From: Streptomyces sp. QL37
GTDB taxonomy: Bacteria > Actinomycetota > Actinomycetes > Streptomycetales > Streptomycetaceae
Assembly: GCF_002941025.1 (NCBI RefSeq)
Contig: NZ_PTJS01000001.1
Span: forward strand, 2,914,001-2,978,000
DNA: 64,000 nucleotides
Reading direction: 5' to 3'
Below are positions 26,355 to 33,817 of the stretch, in pieces (the stretch's first letter is position 1; every line of letters starts with the position of its first letter). The notes under the pieces were generated by a model that searched no databases, was not told where the DNA came from, and was given only the letters and a program-made list of their open reading frames with translations. Position numbers and translations under genes: made by a program.

Positions 26355-26960
26355 TCACGGTGCGGCGGGAACCGGACGAGGAGCGCTGAGGTCGAGCGGC
26401 GTCTCCACGGGCAGCAGGGCGGCGGCCCTCTCCCGCTCCCCCGCCCGAACGGCCGCGTGCACCTCGCGGGCCAGGGGTGTGACATCGCGGACCGACACGG
26501 TCCACTCGTCGGCGTACCGCCGGGCGGCTTCCCCGGAGAGCCCGAGCTGGAGGGACCGGTACGGAAGCGGGTTCAGATCCAGATCGCGCTCCGGGTCCCA
26601 CTGGACGCGTGCGGGGGCGGACCGCAGCGCCCGCTTCCACGCGCCCTGGTCCTCGTGCACCCCGCGTACGTAGTGCGAGAGTTCGGCGTTCTCCAGCGCC
26701 CAGGCGAAGCCGTCGCGGGTGATCTCGACGGCGAGCACGGTCTCCTGGCCCTCCTTGGTGCCCCAGCCGCAGCGATACATCATCCAGAGGAAGCTCGGCT
26801 TGATCCACGTCATGCGGTCGCGCTTCCAGGCGGACGGGAAGCGCCCGTCACGGGCGGCGGGCAGTCCGATGGCCGGCCGGTAGGCCTGGTACACGGTGAC
26901 GGTGGAGTCGGTGTGCTGCGCGCGGATCTCGTAACGGGGTTGCTGGACCAGGTCGTTCAT
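26355..26960 (-). CDS. DUF4291 family protein
   Basis: 201 aa. The family pattern is clear: STVTVYQAYRPAIG, RDRMTWIKPSFLWMMYRCGW, GTKEGQETVLAVEITRDGF, and VQWDPERDLDLNPLPYRSLQ. The biochemical function of DUF4291 is not established as far as I know. No signal peptide or membrane helix, so cytoplasmic. It lies upstream of the kinase gene with a 55-base gap and may be on the same transcript, but no functional link is evident. Confidence 0.9.
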   Translation of the reverse strand: MNDLVQQPRYEIRAQHTDSTVTVYQAYRPAIGLPAARDGRFPSAWKRDRMTWIKPSFLWMMYRCGWGTKEGQETVLAVEITRDGFAWALENAELSHYVRGVHEDQGAWKRALRSAPARVQWDPERDLDLNPLPYRSLQLGLSGEAARRYADEWTVSVRDVTPLAREVHAAVRAGERERAAALLPVETPLDLSAPRPVPAAP

Positions 26961-27006
26961 GCGCCCAGAATGCGGGACACCGCCACATCACAGCACCTGG
27001 ATTTCC

Positions 27007-27216
27007 CTACGCGCCTGCGCCGACGCCCCCGATGAACGCGGACCACGCATCGGCCCCGAACACAAGCATCGGGCCGTCGGGCACCTTGCTGTCCCGGACG
27101 GGCAGCCCGCCGGGGAATCCGTCAGCGACTTCCACGCAGTCGCCGCCCTGCCCGTTGCTGTAGCTGGACTTGCGCCAGGCGACGGCGTCGGGAGCGGCTC
27201 GGAAGTCCGGGGTCAC
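27007..27216 (-). CDS. DUF397 protein, partner of the adjacent HTH regulator
   Basis: 69 aa from GTG at 27216, chosen for the strong ribosome site GAGGAG 7 bases upstream. The family signature is WRKSSYSNGQGGDCVEVAD and VRDSKVPDGPMLVFGADAWSAFI. DUF397 proteins are encoded next to XRE/DUF5753 regulators throughout Streptomyces and some of these pairs act in antitoxin-like or developmental control. Here the first 95 bases overlap the end of the regulator gene in another frame. Confidence 0.9.
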   Translation of the reverse strand: MTPDFRAAPDAVAWRKSSYSNGQGGDCVEVADGFPGGLPVRDSKVPDGPMLVFGADAWSAFIGGVGAGA

Positions 27217-28045
27217 AGTACTTCTCCTCAACGGTGGCACGGATCAGGTCGAGAGACGCCTGAGGTGAAAGTGCGATGGCATGCAAGTGGTCCAACGCCA
27301 GGGAGAATTCGGCCACTGCCCCGGCCTGCTCCACCAGCTCGCCCGAGTATGCGCTCTCGATGTACGCCACATCAGGCCGAGAGGCGAAAGACAGGACTGT
27401 GGTGGAGCCGCCCAGCAGCGGGTGATCCCCCTGGTCGAGCTCAAGCACTTGCAGCACCACGCTATGCAGCTCGGTCACCTCGATCAAGCGCTCAAGCTGC
27501 CGCTTCATGATGGCAACCGTCCCGACCGGGCGGCGCAGCACCGCTTCATCGAGAATGGCCCACAGCGTGGGCGCCCCCTCTGCCCCGAGGAGTTCCTGGC
27601 GGGCCAGCCGAGCCGCGAGCAACTTGTCCAGGGATGCCCCCACACTGGGTCGCGATCCGCCGAGCAAGGCCCTCGCATAGTCCTCGGTCTGCAGAAGTCC
27701 GGGCACCGTCTGAGCCTGGTATTTACGGATCTTGGTCGCCTTCGGCTCCAGATTGACGTACCGGATGGCCCAGTTGGGGATCGGCGTCCGCACCACGTGC
27801 TGCCACAGGTCCATCAGGTCACCGTCAGCCTTGAGCAGCCGGTCAAGGGCCTCGGCGATTTCGAATACGGGCGTCTCGTTGCCCAGTTCGAACTGCGCGA
27901 TGCGGCTGTGGGCGATCGGGATCATGTTTCCCAGTTCCCGCTGCGTCCAGCCCGCTTTGAGGCGGAGCTTGCGGAGCATCGAGCCGTACAGCGCTTCCAG
28001 CGACTGTGTCGGGTCCAGCTTCTTCGGTGCGGGCACAGCGGTCAC
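27122..28045 (-). CDS. XRE-type helix-turn-helix regulator with DUF5753 domain
   Basis: 307 aa, GTG start. The helix-turn-helix occupies about 20-75 (LRKLRLKAGWTQRELGNMIPIAHSRIAQFELG). The DUF5753 ligand-type domain follows at about 95-275 (VPGLLQTEDYARALL, LWAILDEAVLRRPVG, LQVLELDQGDHPLLGG, VAYIESAYSGELVE). The typical end EEKYC is reached at about residue 275, but the stop expected there is missing, and 32 more residues (rich in Arg) are read out of frame through the DUF397 gene. The tail looks like a lost stop. The gene is divergent from a small accessory island and may control it; it shares only a 109-base gap with that side. Confidence 0.9.
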   Translation of the reverse strand: MTAVPAPKKLDPTQSLEALYGSMLRKLRLKAGWTQRELGNMIPIAHSRIAQFELGNETPVFEIAEALDRLLKADGDLMDLWQHVVRTPIPNWAIRYVNLEPKATKIRKYQAQTVPGLLQTEDYARALLGGSRPSVGASLDKLLAARLARQELLGAEGAPTLWAILDEAVLRRPVGTVAIMKRQLERLIEVTELHSVVLQVLELDQGDHPLLGGSTTVLSFASRPDVAYIESAYSGELVEQAGAVAEFSLALDHLHAIALSPQASLDLIRATVEEKYCDPGLPSRSRRRRLAQVQLQQRAGRRLRGSR

Positions 28046-28154
28046 CCGTTTTCACTTGACACCACGAAAATGACTACTCCTGGTGATCGTAGCGATACGG
28101 ACCGATGCTCTGTGGTGGAACAGCCGGAGACCGACCCATCGAGGAGTGCCGCAC

Positions 28155-28436
28155 GTGAACACGGAAGAACGCCGGGCCGCCGCAGCGCGGATCGAGGAAG
28201 CCGAGGCGGCCAGGGAGGATCTGAGGGATGCGTTGGACGCTGCGGGCGTGAAGCTGCCTTCTCTGCGTCTCGACATCCCGTCACTCGTCGGCCCGATGCC
28301 ACAGCCCCTGGTGGATCTGGGGCGGTGCAACCTGTCCACGACACGTCAACTGACCGCCGTGCTCCGGCAGCGACGGACGGAGCTGCTCGTCAAGGTCCGC
28401 GAGGCCAACAAGCAGAGCACCAGCAGGCCCGTCTGA
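28155..28436 (+). CDS. Small helical protein of unknown function
   Basis: 93 aa from GTG at 28155 with GAGGAG 8 bases upstream. The N-terminus (residues 3-32, rich in Glu, Ala and Arg) and C-terminus (62-85) are predicted helices around a middle with LPSLRLDIPSLVGP. I do not recognise a domain. It is the first gene of a four-gene rightward group and lies 26 bases before the next. Confidence 0.6.
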   Translation: MNTEERRAAAARIEEAEAAREDLRDALDAAGVKLPSLRLDIPSLVGPMPQPLVDLGRCNLSTTRQLTAVLRQRRTELLVKVREANKQSTSRPV

Positions 28437-28462
28437 CAGGGACAGTGGTCCAGACTCAACAC

Positions 28463-29044
28463 ATGGACGTCCCCGCGATGCTGGAAGCCGCTTCTCTGCT
28501 GGTCCCCGAGAAGGTCGCCACCGAGAACGACATCACGGTGAACGACGTCTGGGAGTACCTCACTCATGATGAGTGGGAAGTAGCCCTCGATCTACTGGAA
28601 GAGCTCGGTGACGTCCAACCGCTTTCGCCCGGCTTCTGGGAAACCTTGGCCACCGCGGCTGAACAGATGCGACTCGACAGAAGCGCGGCCTGGTGCAACT
28701 GGCGCTGCTACGAGGCGCGCAACGGCACAATCCGAGCCAACCTCACCCTCCGCCCTGCTGCCGAGGCGCGTCGGAAGACGGCCATCCCCGGGGCCGGCGT
28801 CCTGCGGCCGATGTGGGACATCGGGAACCGGTCCCCGGCCGGCGGCCCGGCCCTCGACATCGCCCGGCTCTGGGTGGAGTTCGTGCCGTTCCTGGAACCG
28901 GGCGGACAAGCCTCGGTGCGGCTCGCCCCGCTCGATCCCTCGCAGTGGCAGCACCTTGAGCCCGGCCAGGTGATCACCATGCACGAGGACCGGTCCGTGG
29001 CAGGCACGGCGGTTGTCCTGGAATCCGTCACAGCACACAGGTAG
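28463..29044 (+). CDS. Hypothetical protein in the SUKH-3 island
   Basis: 193 aa from ATG at 28463; no clear ribosome site, so translation may depend on the preceding gene. The N-terminal half is helical and acidic (VWEYLTHDEWEVALDLLEEL). The C-terminal third is beta-rich (ARLWVEFVPFLEPGGQASVRLAPLDPSQWQHLEPGQVITMHEDR), ending in a segment that recalls an EF-Tu-like barrel. No catalytic motif is seen. It is 15 bases before the SUKH-3 gene, which suggests a joint role, possibly a second immunity protein. Confidence 0.65.
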   Translation: MDVPAMLEAASLLVPEKVATENDITVNDVWEYLTHDEWEVALDLLEELGDVQPLSPGFWETLATAAEQMRLDRSAAWCNWRCYEARNGTIRANLTLRPAAEARRKTAIPGAGVLRPMWDIGNRSPAGGPALDIARLWVEFVPFLEPGGQASVRLAPLDPSQWQHLEPGQVITMHEDRSVAGTAVVLESVTAHR

Positions 29045-29059
29045 GTGAGGGAGGGCAGC

Positions 29060-29533
29060 GTGCCCATTCTTTCTGCAATCGAAGAAGTAGACGCCTGGCT
29101 GGCCGAGGCCGGGTGGTACCCGGGGCGCGATGTCGAGAAGGAGGCATCCGAAGCGGTGGCGACCGTCGTCGAGCGGTATCGGCCCTACGGTGTGGAGATC
29201 GAACCTTCCGGTCCTGCCCTCGCCTTCATCCGGGAGCATGCGTTTCTTCGAGCCGTCATCGACACCGCACCGGAGAATTTCGCCATTTTCACGCCGCATC
29301 TGGTCTTCAAGGGAGATCCAGAGGAAATCTCCGAGCTCGCCGGGGACCTCGACGTCCAGCTGTTCCCGGTGGGCTATGACACCTATGACGGTTCCACCCT
29401 GCTCATCGACGTGAACGGGCGGTTCTTCCTCTCTCATCACACGGGGGCCTATTATCTCGGGCGCGAAAAATACGAGGCAATGATGAGCCTCATGAGTAGT
29501 GACATGGAAGATGCGGAGAACTATTTTGCCTGA
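29060..29533 (+). CDS. SUKH-3-type immunity-like protein
   Basis: 157 aa from GTG at 29060 behind GAGGGAGGG. The start AWLAEAGWYPGRDVEKEA, the middle LFPVGYDTYDGSTLLIDVNGRFF and the end GAYYLGREKYEAMMSLM give the SUKH-3 pattern. Members of the SUKH superfamily neutralise toxins of polymorphic toxin systems. GC content is visibly lower than the surroundings, mainly at third positions near the 3' end (TATTATCTC, GAAAAATACGAG), a sign of recent transfer. No toxin gene is in the window. Confidence 0.85.
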   Translation: MPILSAIEEVDAWLAEAGWYPGRDVEKEASEAVATVVERYRPYGVEIEPSGPALAFIREHAFLRAVIDTAPENFAIFTPHLVFKGDPEEISELAGDLDVQLFPVGYDTYDGSTLLIDVNGRFFLSHHTGAYYLGREKYEAMMSLMSSDMEDAENYFA

Positions 29534-29560
29534 GCCCTTTCCGGAGCGGCGGCGCCACCC

Positions 29561-30634
29561 ATGACCCGTACCACCCCACCTCGCCCCCTCGACGTGGAAG
29601 CCGCCTTCCCCGCCCTCGCGGCCCACCGGCGCACAACCACCCGCTTGCACCCACGTCATGGCTCACCAGAGGCACACGAAAGTTCGGTGGCAGGCCCCCT
29701 GCTGTGGCCGACCGACGAACCGTGGCCGGTGTGCACGGCTGTACACCCGAAGGGCACGGGCCACCTTCTCTCCGACGTGCGGCTGTGCCGCCGGATCCAG
29801 GAGGGCGCCCGGGGACGGGAGTACACCGAGGACGAGCGGCGCCTGCTCAGCGGCATGAGCGAGGGCAACCACGACCCTGACCTTCATGACGACGACGCGT
29901 TGCCGATGCTGGCCGTTGCCCAGTTGTACGCACGAGACGTTCCAGACCTCGTGGGGCCGGAGGGGCACGATCTGCTCCAGGTCTTCTGGTGCCCCTTCGA
30001 GGTGCACGGAGTCGACCGCACCATCGACGTCGTACTGAAGTGGCGGCGCTCGGCCGACGTCGGCTCCGTACTCACGCCACAGCCCGAGCCCCCGGTGGCC
30101 GGCCGCGCCGAATGCGTGCCGACCACGTGCGTCGTCCACCCGGAACAGGTCGTGGAGCACGAATATCTCGGACTGCTGGACGAAGAACTCCAGGGGGAGA
30201 TCGACGCGTGGGAGGAAGGGCTCCTCGGCGAGGACGACGAGGACGAATTCTCCTCTCCGGGAAGTTACGCGACATATGAGGAGTACGCAGAGGCGATGGC
30301 CGTGGCCCAAGCTGCGGAGCCTGAGGAGATCAACTACATGAGCGATCTGTCGATCGCACCCGGCTGGAAGGTCGGAGGCTTCGCCTCCTGGCATCTGACC
30401 GACCCCGCCCCGGTCGACTGCGGGGTGTGCGGAGCGGCGATGCCGCCCCTGCTCACCGTGGACATGTGGGAGTGCGACGGAGCCTCACGCAGCTGGCTGC
30501 CGATCGAGGACCGCGACCCCGGCCACGACCCGCACGCGACCAACCCGACCGACGTCTACCTCGGCCGTGGCCTGATGCGCGTGCACACCTGCCCGGTCGA
30601 TCCCGCCCACCCGCACCGCCTCAGCTTTCAGTGA
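29561..30634 (+). CDS. DUF1963/YwqG-like protein
   Basis: 357 aa, ATG start. The N-terminal part (GPLLWPTDEPWPVC, MLAVAQLYARDVPDL, LLQVFWCPFEVH) and C-terminal part (APGWKVGGFASWHLTDPAPVDCGVCGAAMPPLLTV) have the pattern of YwqG/DUF1963-type proteins. An acidic stretch of about 12 Glu/Asp lies in the middle (about residues 220-235). Cys pairs in CGVCG and in the final segment HTCPVDPAH could bind a metal. Related proteins occur as immunity factors in toxin loci. It ends the group with SUKH-3. Confidence 0.7.
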   Translation: MTRTTPPRPLDVEAAFPALAAHRRTTTRLHPRHGSPEAHESSVAGPLLWPTDEPWPVCTAVHPKGTGHLLSDVRLCRRIQEGARGREYTEDERRLLSGMSEGNHDPDLHDDDALPMLAVAQLYARDVPDLVGPEGHDLLQVFWCPFEVHGVDRTIDVVLKWRRSADVGSVLTPQPEPPVAGRAECVPTTCVVHPEQVVEHEYLGLLDEELQGEIDAWEEGLLGEDDEDEFSSPGSYATYEEYAEAMAVAQAAEPEEINYMSDLSIAPGWKVGGFASWHLTDPAPVDCGVCGAAMPPLLTVDMWECDGASRSWLPIEDRDPGHDPHATNPTDVYLGRGLMRVHTCPVDPAHPHRLSFQ

Positions 30635-30733
30635 CTGTGGGCCCCGCCCTGGTGCGCCCGGGCAGCGACGGCCGGTCGAGCACGTCTGCGGGGGACGCGG
30701 CGGCGGTGACAGCCCGGGTTCACCTACGTAGAC

Positions 30734-30774
30734 GTGAGAGTTGACTCTCATAAATCATGAGAGGAGACTCTCAC
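30734..30774. promoter_or_regulatory. Two tandem 18-bp operators of an ArsR-type regulator
   Basis: Two dyads with the same 8-2-8 layout lie side by side: GTGAGAGT-TG-ACTCTCAT (30734-30751) and ATGAGAGG-AG-ACTCTCAC (30757-30774). Their centres are 23 bases apart, about two helical turns. The first is a perfect TGAGAGT/ACTCTCA repeat. The second overlaps the ribosome site of the regulator gene (GAGAGGAG), so binding would block both transcription and, if extended, start-site access. Confidence 0.75.
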
Positions 30775-30777
30775 GCC

Positions 30778-31386
30778 ATGTCCTCCCATAACCGCCTCGG
30801 CGATATCGAGATCACTGACCCCCAAGCCATGCGGGCTCTGGCACATCCGGTGCGGCTGGCGATCCTTGACCACCTCCACCGGCACGGGCCGGCGACCGCG
30901 ACGCAGCTCGCGCCCGACGTGGGAGCGACCCCGTCGGTGACCAGTTGGCATCTGCGTCACCTGGCCGGCTTCGGCCTGGTCCGCGACAGCGAGCCGGGCA
31001 CGGACCGGCGCCAGCGACGGTGGGAGGCCGTGGCACGCGGCTTCCGCTTCGAGGCACCGCAGGACCCTGCCGACGAAGAAGGCAGAGCAGCCGCGCGGGT
31101 GCTGTCGCAGCAGATGTTCCTGCGCCATGCGGACCTCCCGAGCCAGTGGGCAGCCGAGGTCGAGCCCGCACTCGATCCGGCGTGGCGCAGGGTGGCCGGG
31201 CTGGCCGACACCCGCGTCGTCGTTACGGCTGAGGAACTCGCCGCCATCGAGGACGGGATCGAGCGCGTTCTCGCGCCGTACGTGACCCGCGAACCGGCCG
31301 AGCGGCCCGCGGAAGCCCGCGGGGTCCGGCTGATGCGCTACGTGCTGCCGGAAGGCACCGAGGAGCAGATCGGGGAGACATCGTGA
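30778..31386 (+). CDS. ArsR-type winged-helix repressor
   Basis: 202 aa from ATG at 30778. The winged helix spans about 14-90: DPQAMRALAHPVRLAILDHLHRHGPATATQLAPDVGATPSVTSWHLRHLAGFGLV. Cys residues are absent from the helix region, so a metal-sensing ArsR/SmtB site is unlikely; this is the larger ArsR group that controls MFS pumps. The C-terminal half is helical (ARVLSQQMFLRHADLP, AEELAAIEDGIERVLAP). Two tandem dyads just upstream suggest that it represses its own operon. Its stop overlaps the start of the MFS gene (GTGA). Confidence 0.88.
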   Translation: MSSHNRLGDIEITDPQAMRALAHPVRLAILDHLHRHGPATATQLAPDVGATPSVTSWHLRHLAGFGLVRDSEPGTDRRQRRWEAVARGFRFEAPQDPADEEGRAAARVLSQQMFLRHADLPSQWAAEVEPALDPAWRRVAGLADTRVVVTAEELAAIEDGIERVLAPYVTREPAERPAEARGVRLMRYVLPEGTEEQIGETS

Positions 31387-32699
31387 GCAGCCCTGACCCG
31401 ACCGCCGCGATATCACTGTGGCGGGATCAACGGTTCCGCCGCTTCTGGGCCGGTCAGTCGGCCTCACAGTTAGGCGACAGGATCACCGAACTGGCCTTGC
31501 CCCTGATCGCCATCAGCACCCTGAACGCCTCGGCCAACCAGGTCGCGTGGCTGACCGCACTGATCTGGACCCCGAACCTGCTGGCCATCTTTCTGGGGGC
31601 ATGGGTCGACCACCGGGCCCACAAGCGTCGTCTGATGGTCCTTGCCGACCTGGTGCGCGCCGCAGTACTGCTCAGCGTCCCGGCCGCCTACCTGTTGGGG
31701 GCGGTGACGCTGGGGCAGCTGTACGCGGTGGCGCTGCTGATGGGCGCGGCAGGGGTGCTGTTCAACACCGCCTATCCGCCCTTCTTCGTGCGCCTCGTGC
31801 CGCAGGCGTCCTATGTCGACGCGAACAGCAAGCTCAGCGCCAGCCGGTCGGCGTCGCATGTCGCCGGCCCGGCCATCGGTGGCGCTCTGGTCCAGGTGCT
31901 GACCGCTCCCGTCACCATCGTCGTGGATGCCCTGACCTTCCTGGTGTCAGCGCTCCTGGTCGGTCGGGTCCCGCTCGACGAATCGCCCGCCGCATCCGGC
32001 GACGCGGCGGCGACCTCACTGTTGCGACGTGCCCGGGAGGGGATGTCGTTCGTCGTCCGTCACCCGGTGCTACGGGCGTCTCTCGGATGCGCGGCGACCG
32101 TCAACTTCTTCACCTTTGTCGCCGGCAGTGGACTGATCGTGCTGTTCGCCAACCGGAGCCTCGGATTGTCGGCGGGTGCCATCGGCCTCGCGTTCGGGCT
32201 CGGTGCGACCGGTTCCCTCCTCGGCGCGGTGTCCGCGCCGAGGATCTCGCGACGGTTCGGCGTGGGGCGCAGCATCGTCGTCGGCGCGGTGCTGTTCCCT
32301 GCACCGATCGCCATTGCCGCCGCCGCGGGCGGCCCGCTCTGGCTCCGTGCCGGAGCGTTGGCCGCGGCCCAGTTCCTGTCCGGTTTCGGAGTCATGATGT
32401 TCGACGTCAACCTCAACTCCCTCCAGGCTTCCGTGATCCCCGACGGAATGCGCAGCCGCGTGGCCGGTGCGTACAGCACGATCAACTACGGCATACGGCC
32501 GGTCGGCGCCATCGTGGGAGGGCTCCTCGCCACCTTCGTCGGCCTGAGGACGACCCTCCTCATCGCCGCTGTCGGCGGAGCCCTGTCGCTGCTCTGGCTA
32601 CTCCCCTCACCGATACCTCGCATCCGCTCCCTGGCTGCGAACAGCACTGCGGACACGCCTGTTGACGCGGACGACGAAATTCACCCGGTGTCGCGCTGA
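31383..32699 (+). CDS. MFS exporter controlled by the ArsR-type repressor; contains a TTA codon
   Basis: 438 aa; GTG start overlapping the repressor stop. Twelve hydrophobic segments, with motif-A-like WVDHRAHKRRLMVLAD between helices 2 and 3 and the start LWRDQRFRRFWAGQSASQLGDRI, typical of the MFS_3/enterobactin-exporter-like group. The likely role is drug or metabolite efflux induced by a ligand of the repressor. Codon 30 is TTA (31470-31472), the rare leucine codon read by the bldA tRNA, so full expression may be limited to late growth. Confidence 0.88.
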   Translation: MSSPDPTAAISLWRDQRFRRFWAGQSASQLGDRITELALPLIAISTLNASANQVAWLTALIWTPNLLAIFLGAWVDHRAHKRRLMVLADLVRAAVLLSVPAAYLLGAVTLGQLYAVALLMGAAGVLFNTAYPPFFVRLVPQASYVDANSKLSASRSASHVAGPAIGGALVQVLTAPVTIVVDALTFLVSALLVGRVPLDESPAASGDAAATSLLRRAREGMSFVVRHPVLRASLGCAATVNFFTFVAGSGLIVLFANRSLGLSAGAIGLAFGLGATGSLLGAVSAPRISRRFGVGRSIVVGAVLFPAPIAIAAAAGGPLWLRAGALAAAQFLSGFGVMMFDVNLNSLQASVIPDGMRSRVAGAYSTINYGIRPVGAIVGGLLATFVGLRTTLLIAAVGGALSLLWLLPSPIPRIRSLAANSTADTPVDADDEIHPVSR

Positions 32700-32734
32700 T
32701 CTGCCGGGCGGCGTTGGCGCGGGTTTCCGGATGC

Positions 32735-33775
32735 CTACGGGCGCCGCTCCGGTACCGGGCGCAGCGTCGGCCAGCGGTCGAGGACCGCGCGGCGCAGGTC
32801 CGCCGCGAGAGCCCCGAGATGCCGCAGGTCTTCGTCGTCCGTGGTCATGCCGGCGACCACCCCGAGCCGGTGGGCGAGGCGTTGGCGGGCGGTCGCGGTG
32901 CCCCAGGTCCAGTCCTCGTCCGGGAGGCGGGCCAGGTGGTCGGTGGTGCCTCGGTGGGCCCGCTGGACCAGGGCGTCGCCCCGGATCAGCCAGCCCGCGC
33001 AGGCGTCGGCGAGGCCGGTGTCCGGGAGTGGGGTGCCGGTCTCGGCGTGCCAGGCCGTGCGGTAGGCGGCCTCCGCCCGTTCCAGCAGGGGGCCGGACGC
33101 CCTCGTGACGCACCAGCAGGTCGGGAACCCGATGCGGAGGTAGGCGAGTTCCATCAGGCCGCTGCCCAGGGACGCCTGCTCGAAGTCGATGAACCTGACC
33201 CCGTCCGGGGTGTGCAGGTCGTTGCCGGGGCACGGGTCGCCGTGGAGGAGCGCGGTCCCTTCCGCCCGGCCCAGGCGCTCCACGAGGGCGTGGAGCTCGT
33301 CCCGTACGCCTGACGGCGCGGCGACCCCGAGGGTCTCGGCCAGGGTGAGGAACGACGTGACGTCGGCACCGGTCGGGCCCTGCCAGCGGGGCAGGGCTCC
33401 CGCGTCGCCCGGTCGGGCGGTGCTGTGCAGCCTCGCGAGGGCGGCCGCGTAGTCGACGATCCAGTCGGCGGGCGGACGGCTCTCGTCGAGGTGTTCGAGG
33501 ACGAGTACCCGCTCGGCCGGATCGGTCCCGAGGAGCGCCGGCACGACCGGGGTGCCGGAGGCCCGGCCGGCGATGGTCAGGGCGGCCACTTCGCGGGCGT
33601 ACCGCTCGTCGGCCCCGGGGCCCGCCACCAGTTGTTTCAGCACCGCCGGGCGCCCGGACAGCTCGATGCGCCAGACCTGCGAACGCGGGCTGCTCTCCAG
33701 GCCGACCGGATGGGCGGGCGAGCCCAGCCGCGCCCTCAGGGTCTCGCCGAACGGAAGCTGCGGTGCCGTCACCAT
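32735..33775 (-). CDS. Aminoglycoside phosphotransferase-family kinase
   Basis: 346 aa, GTG/ATG-type start at 33775. The kinase-like fold shows VWRIELSGRPAVLKQLV (nucleotide-binding Lys), LLHGDPCPGNDL (Brenner-type catalytic motif HGDxxxxN) and VRFIDFEQASLG (metal-binding Asp). The target is not predictable: this family includes antibiotic kinases, choline and sugar kinases. It is 42 bases behind iolA in the same direction and may be the last gene of the inositol operon, which makes a sugar or polyol substrate possible. Confidence 0.85.
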   Translation of the reverse strand: MVTAPQLPFGETLRARLGSPAHPVGLESSPRSQVWRIELSGRPAVLKQLVAGPGADERYAREVAALTIAGRASGTPVVPALLGTDPAERVLVLEHLDESRPPADWIVDYAAALARLHSTARPGDAGALPRWQGPTGADVTSFLTLAETLGVAAPSGVRDELHALVERLGRAEGTALLHGDPCPGNDLHTPDGVRFIDFEQASLGSGLMELAYLRIGFPTCWCVTRASGPLLERAEAAYRTAWHAETGTPLPDTGLADACAGWLIRGDALVQRAHRGTTDHLARLPDEDWTWGTATARQRLAHRLGVVAGMTTDDEDLRHLGALAADLRRAVLDRWPTLRPVPERRP

Positions 33776-33817
33776 GCGGTCAGTCTTCCATTCGGCGAGT
33801 TCCCGCGTGATGCCGTG

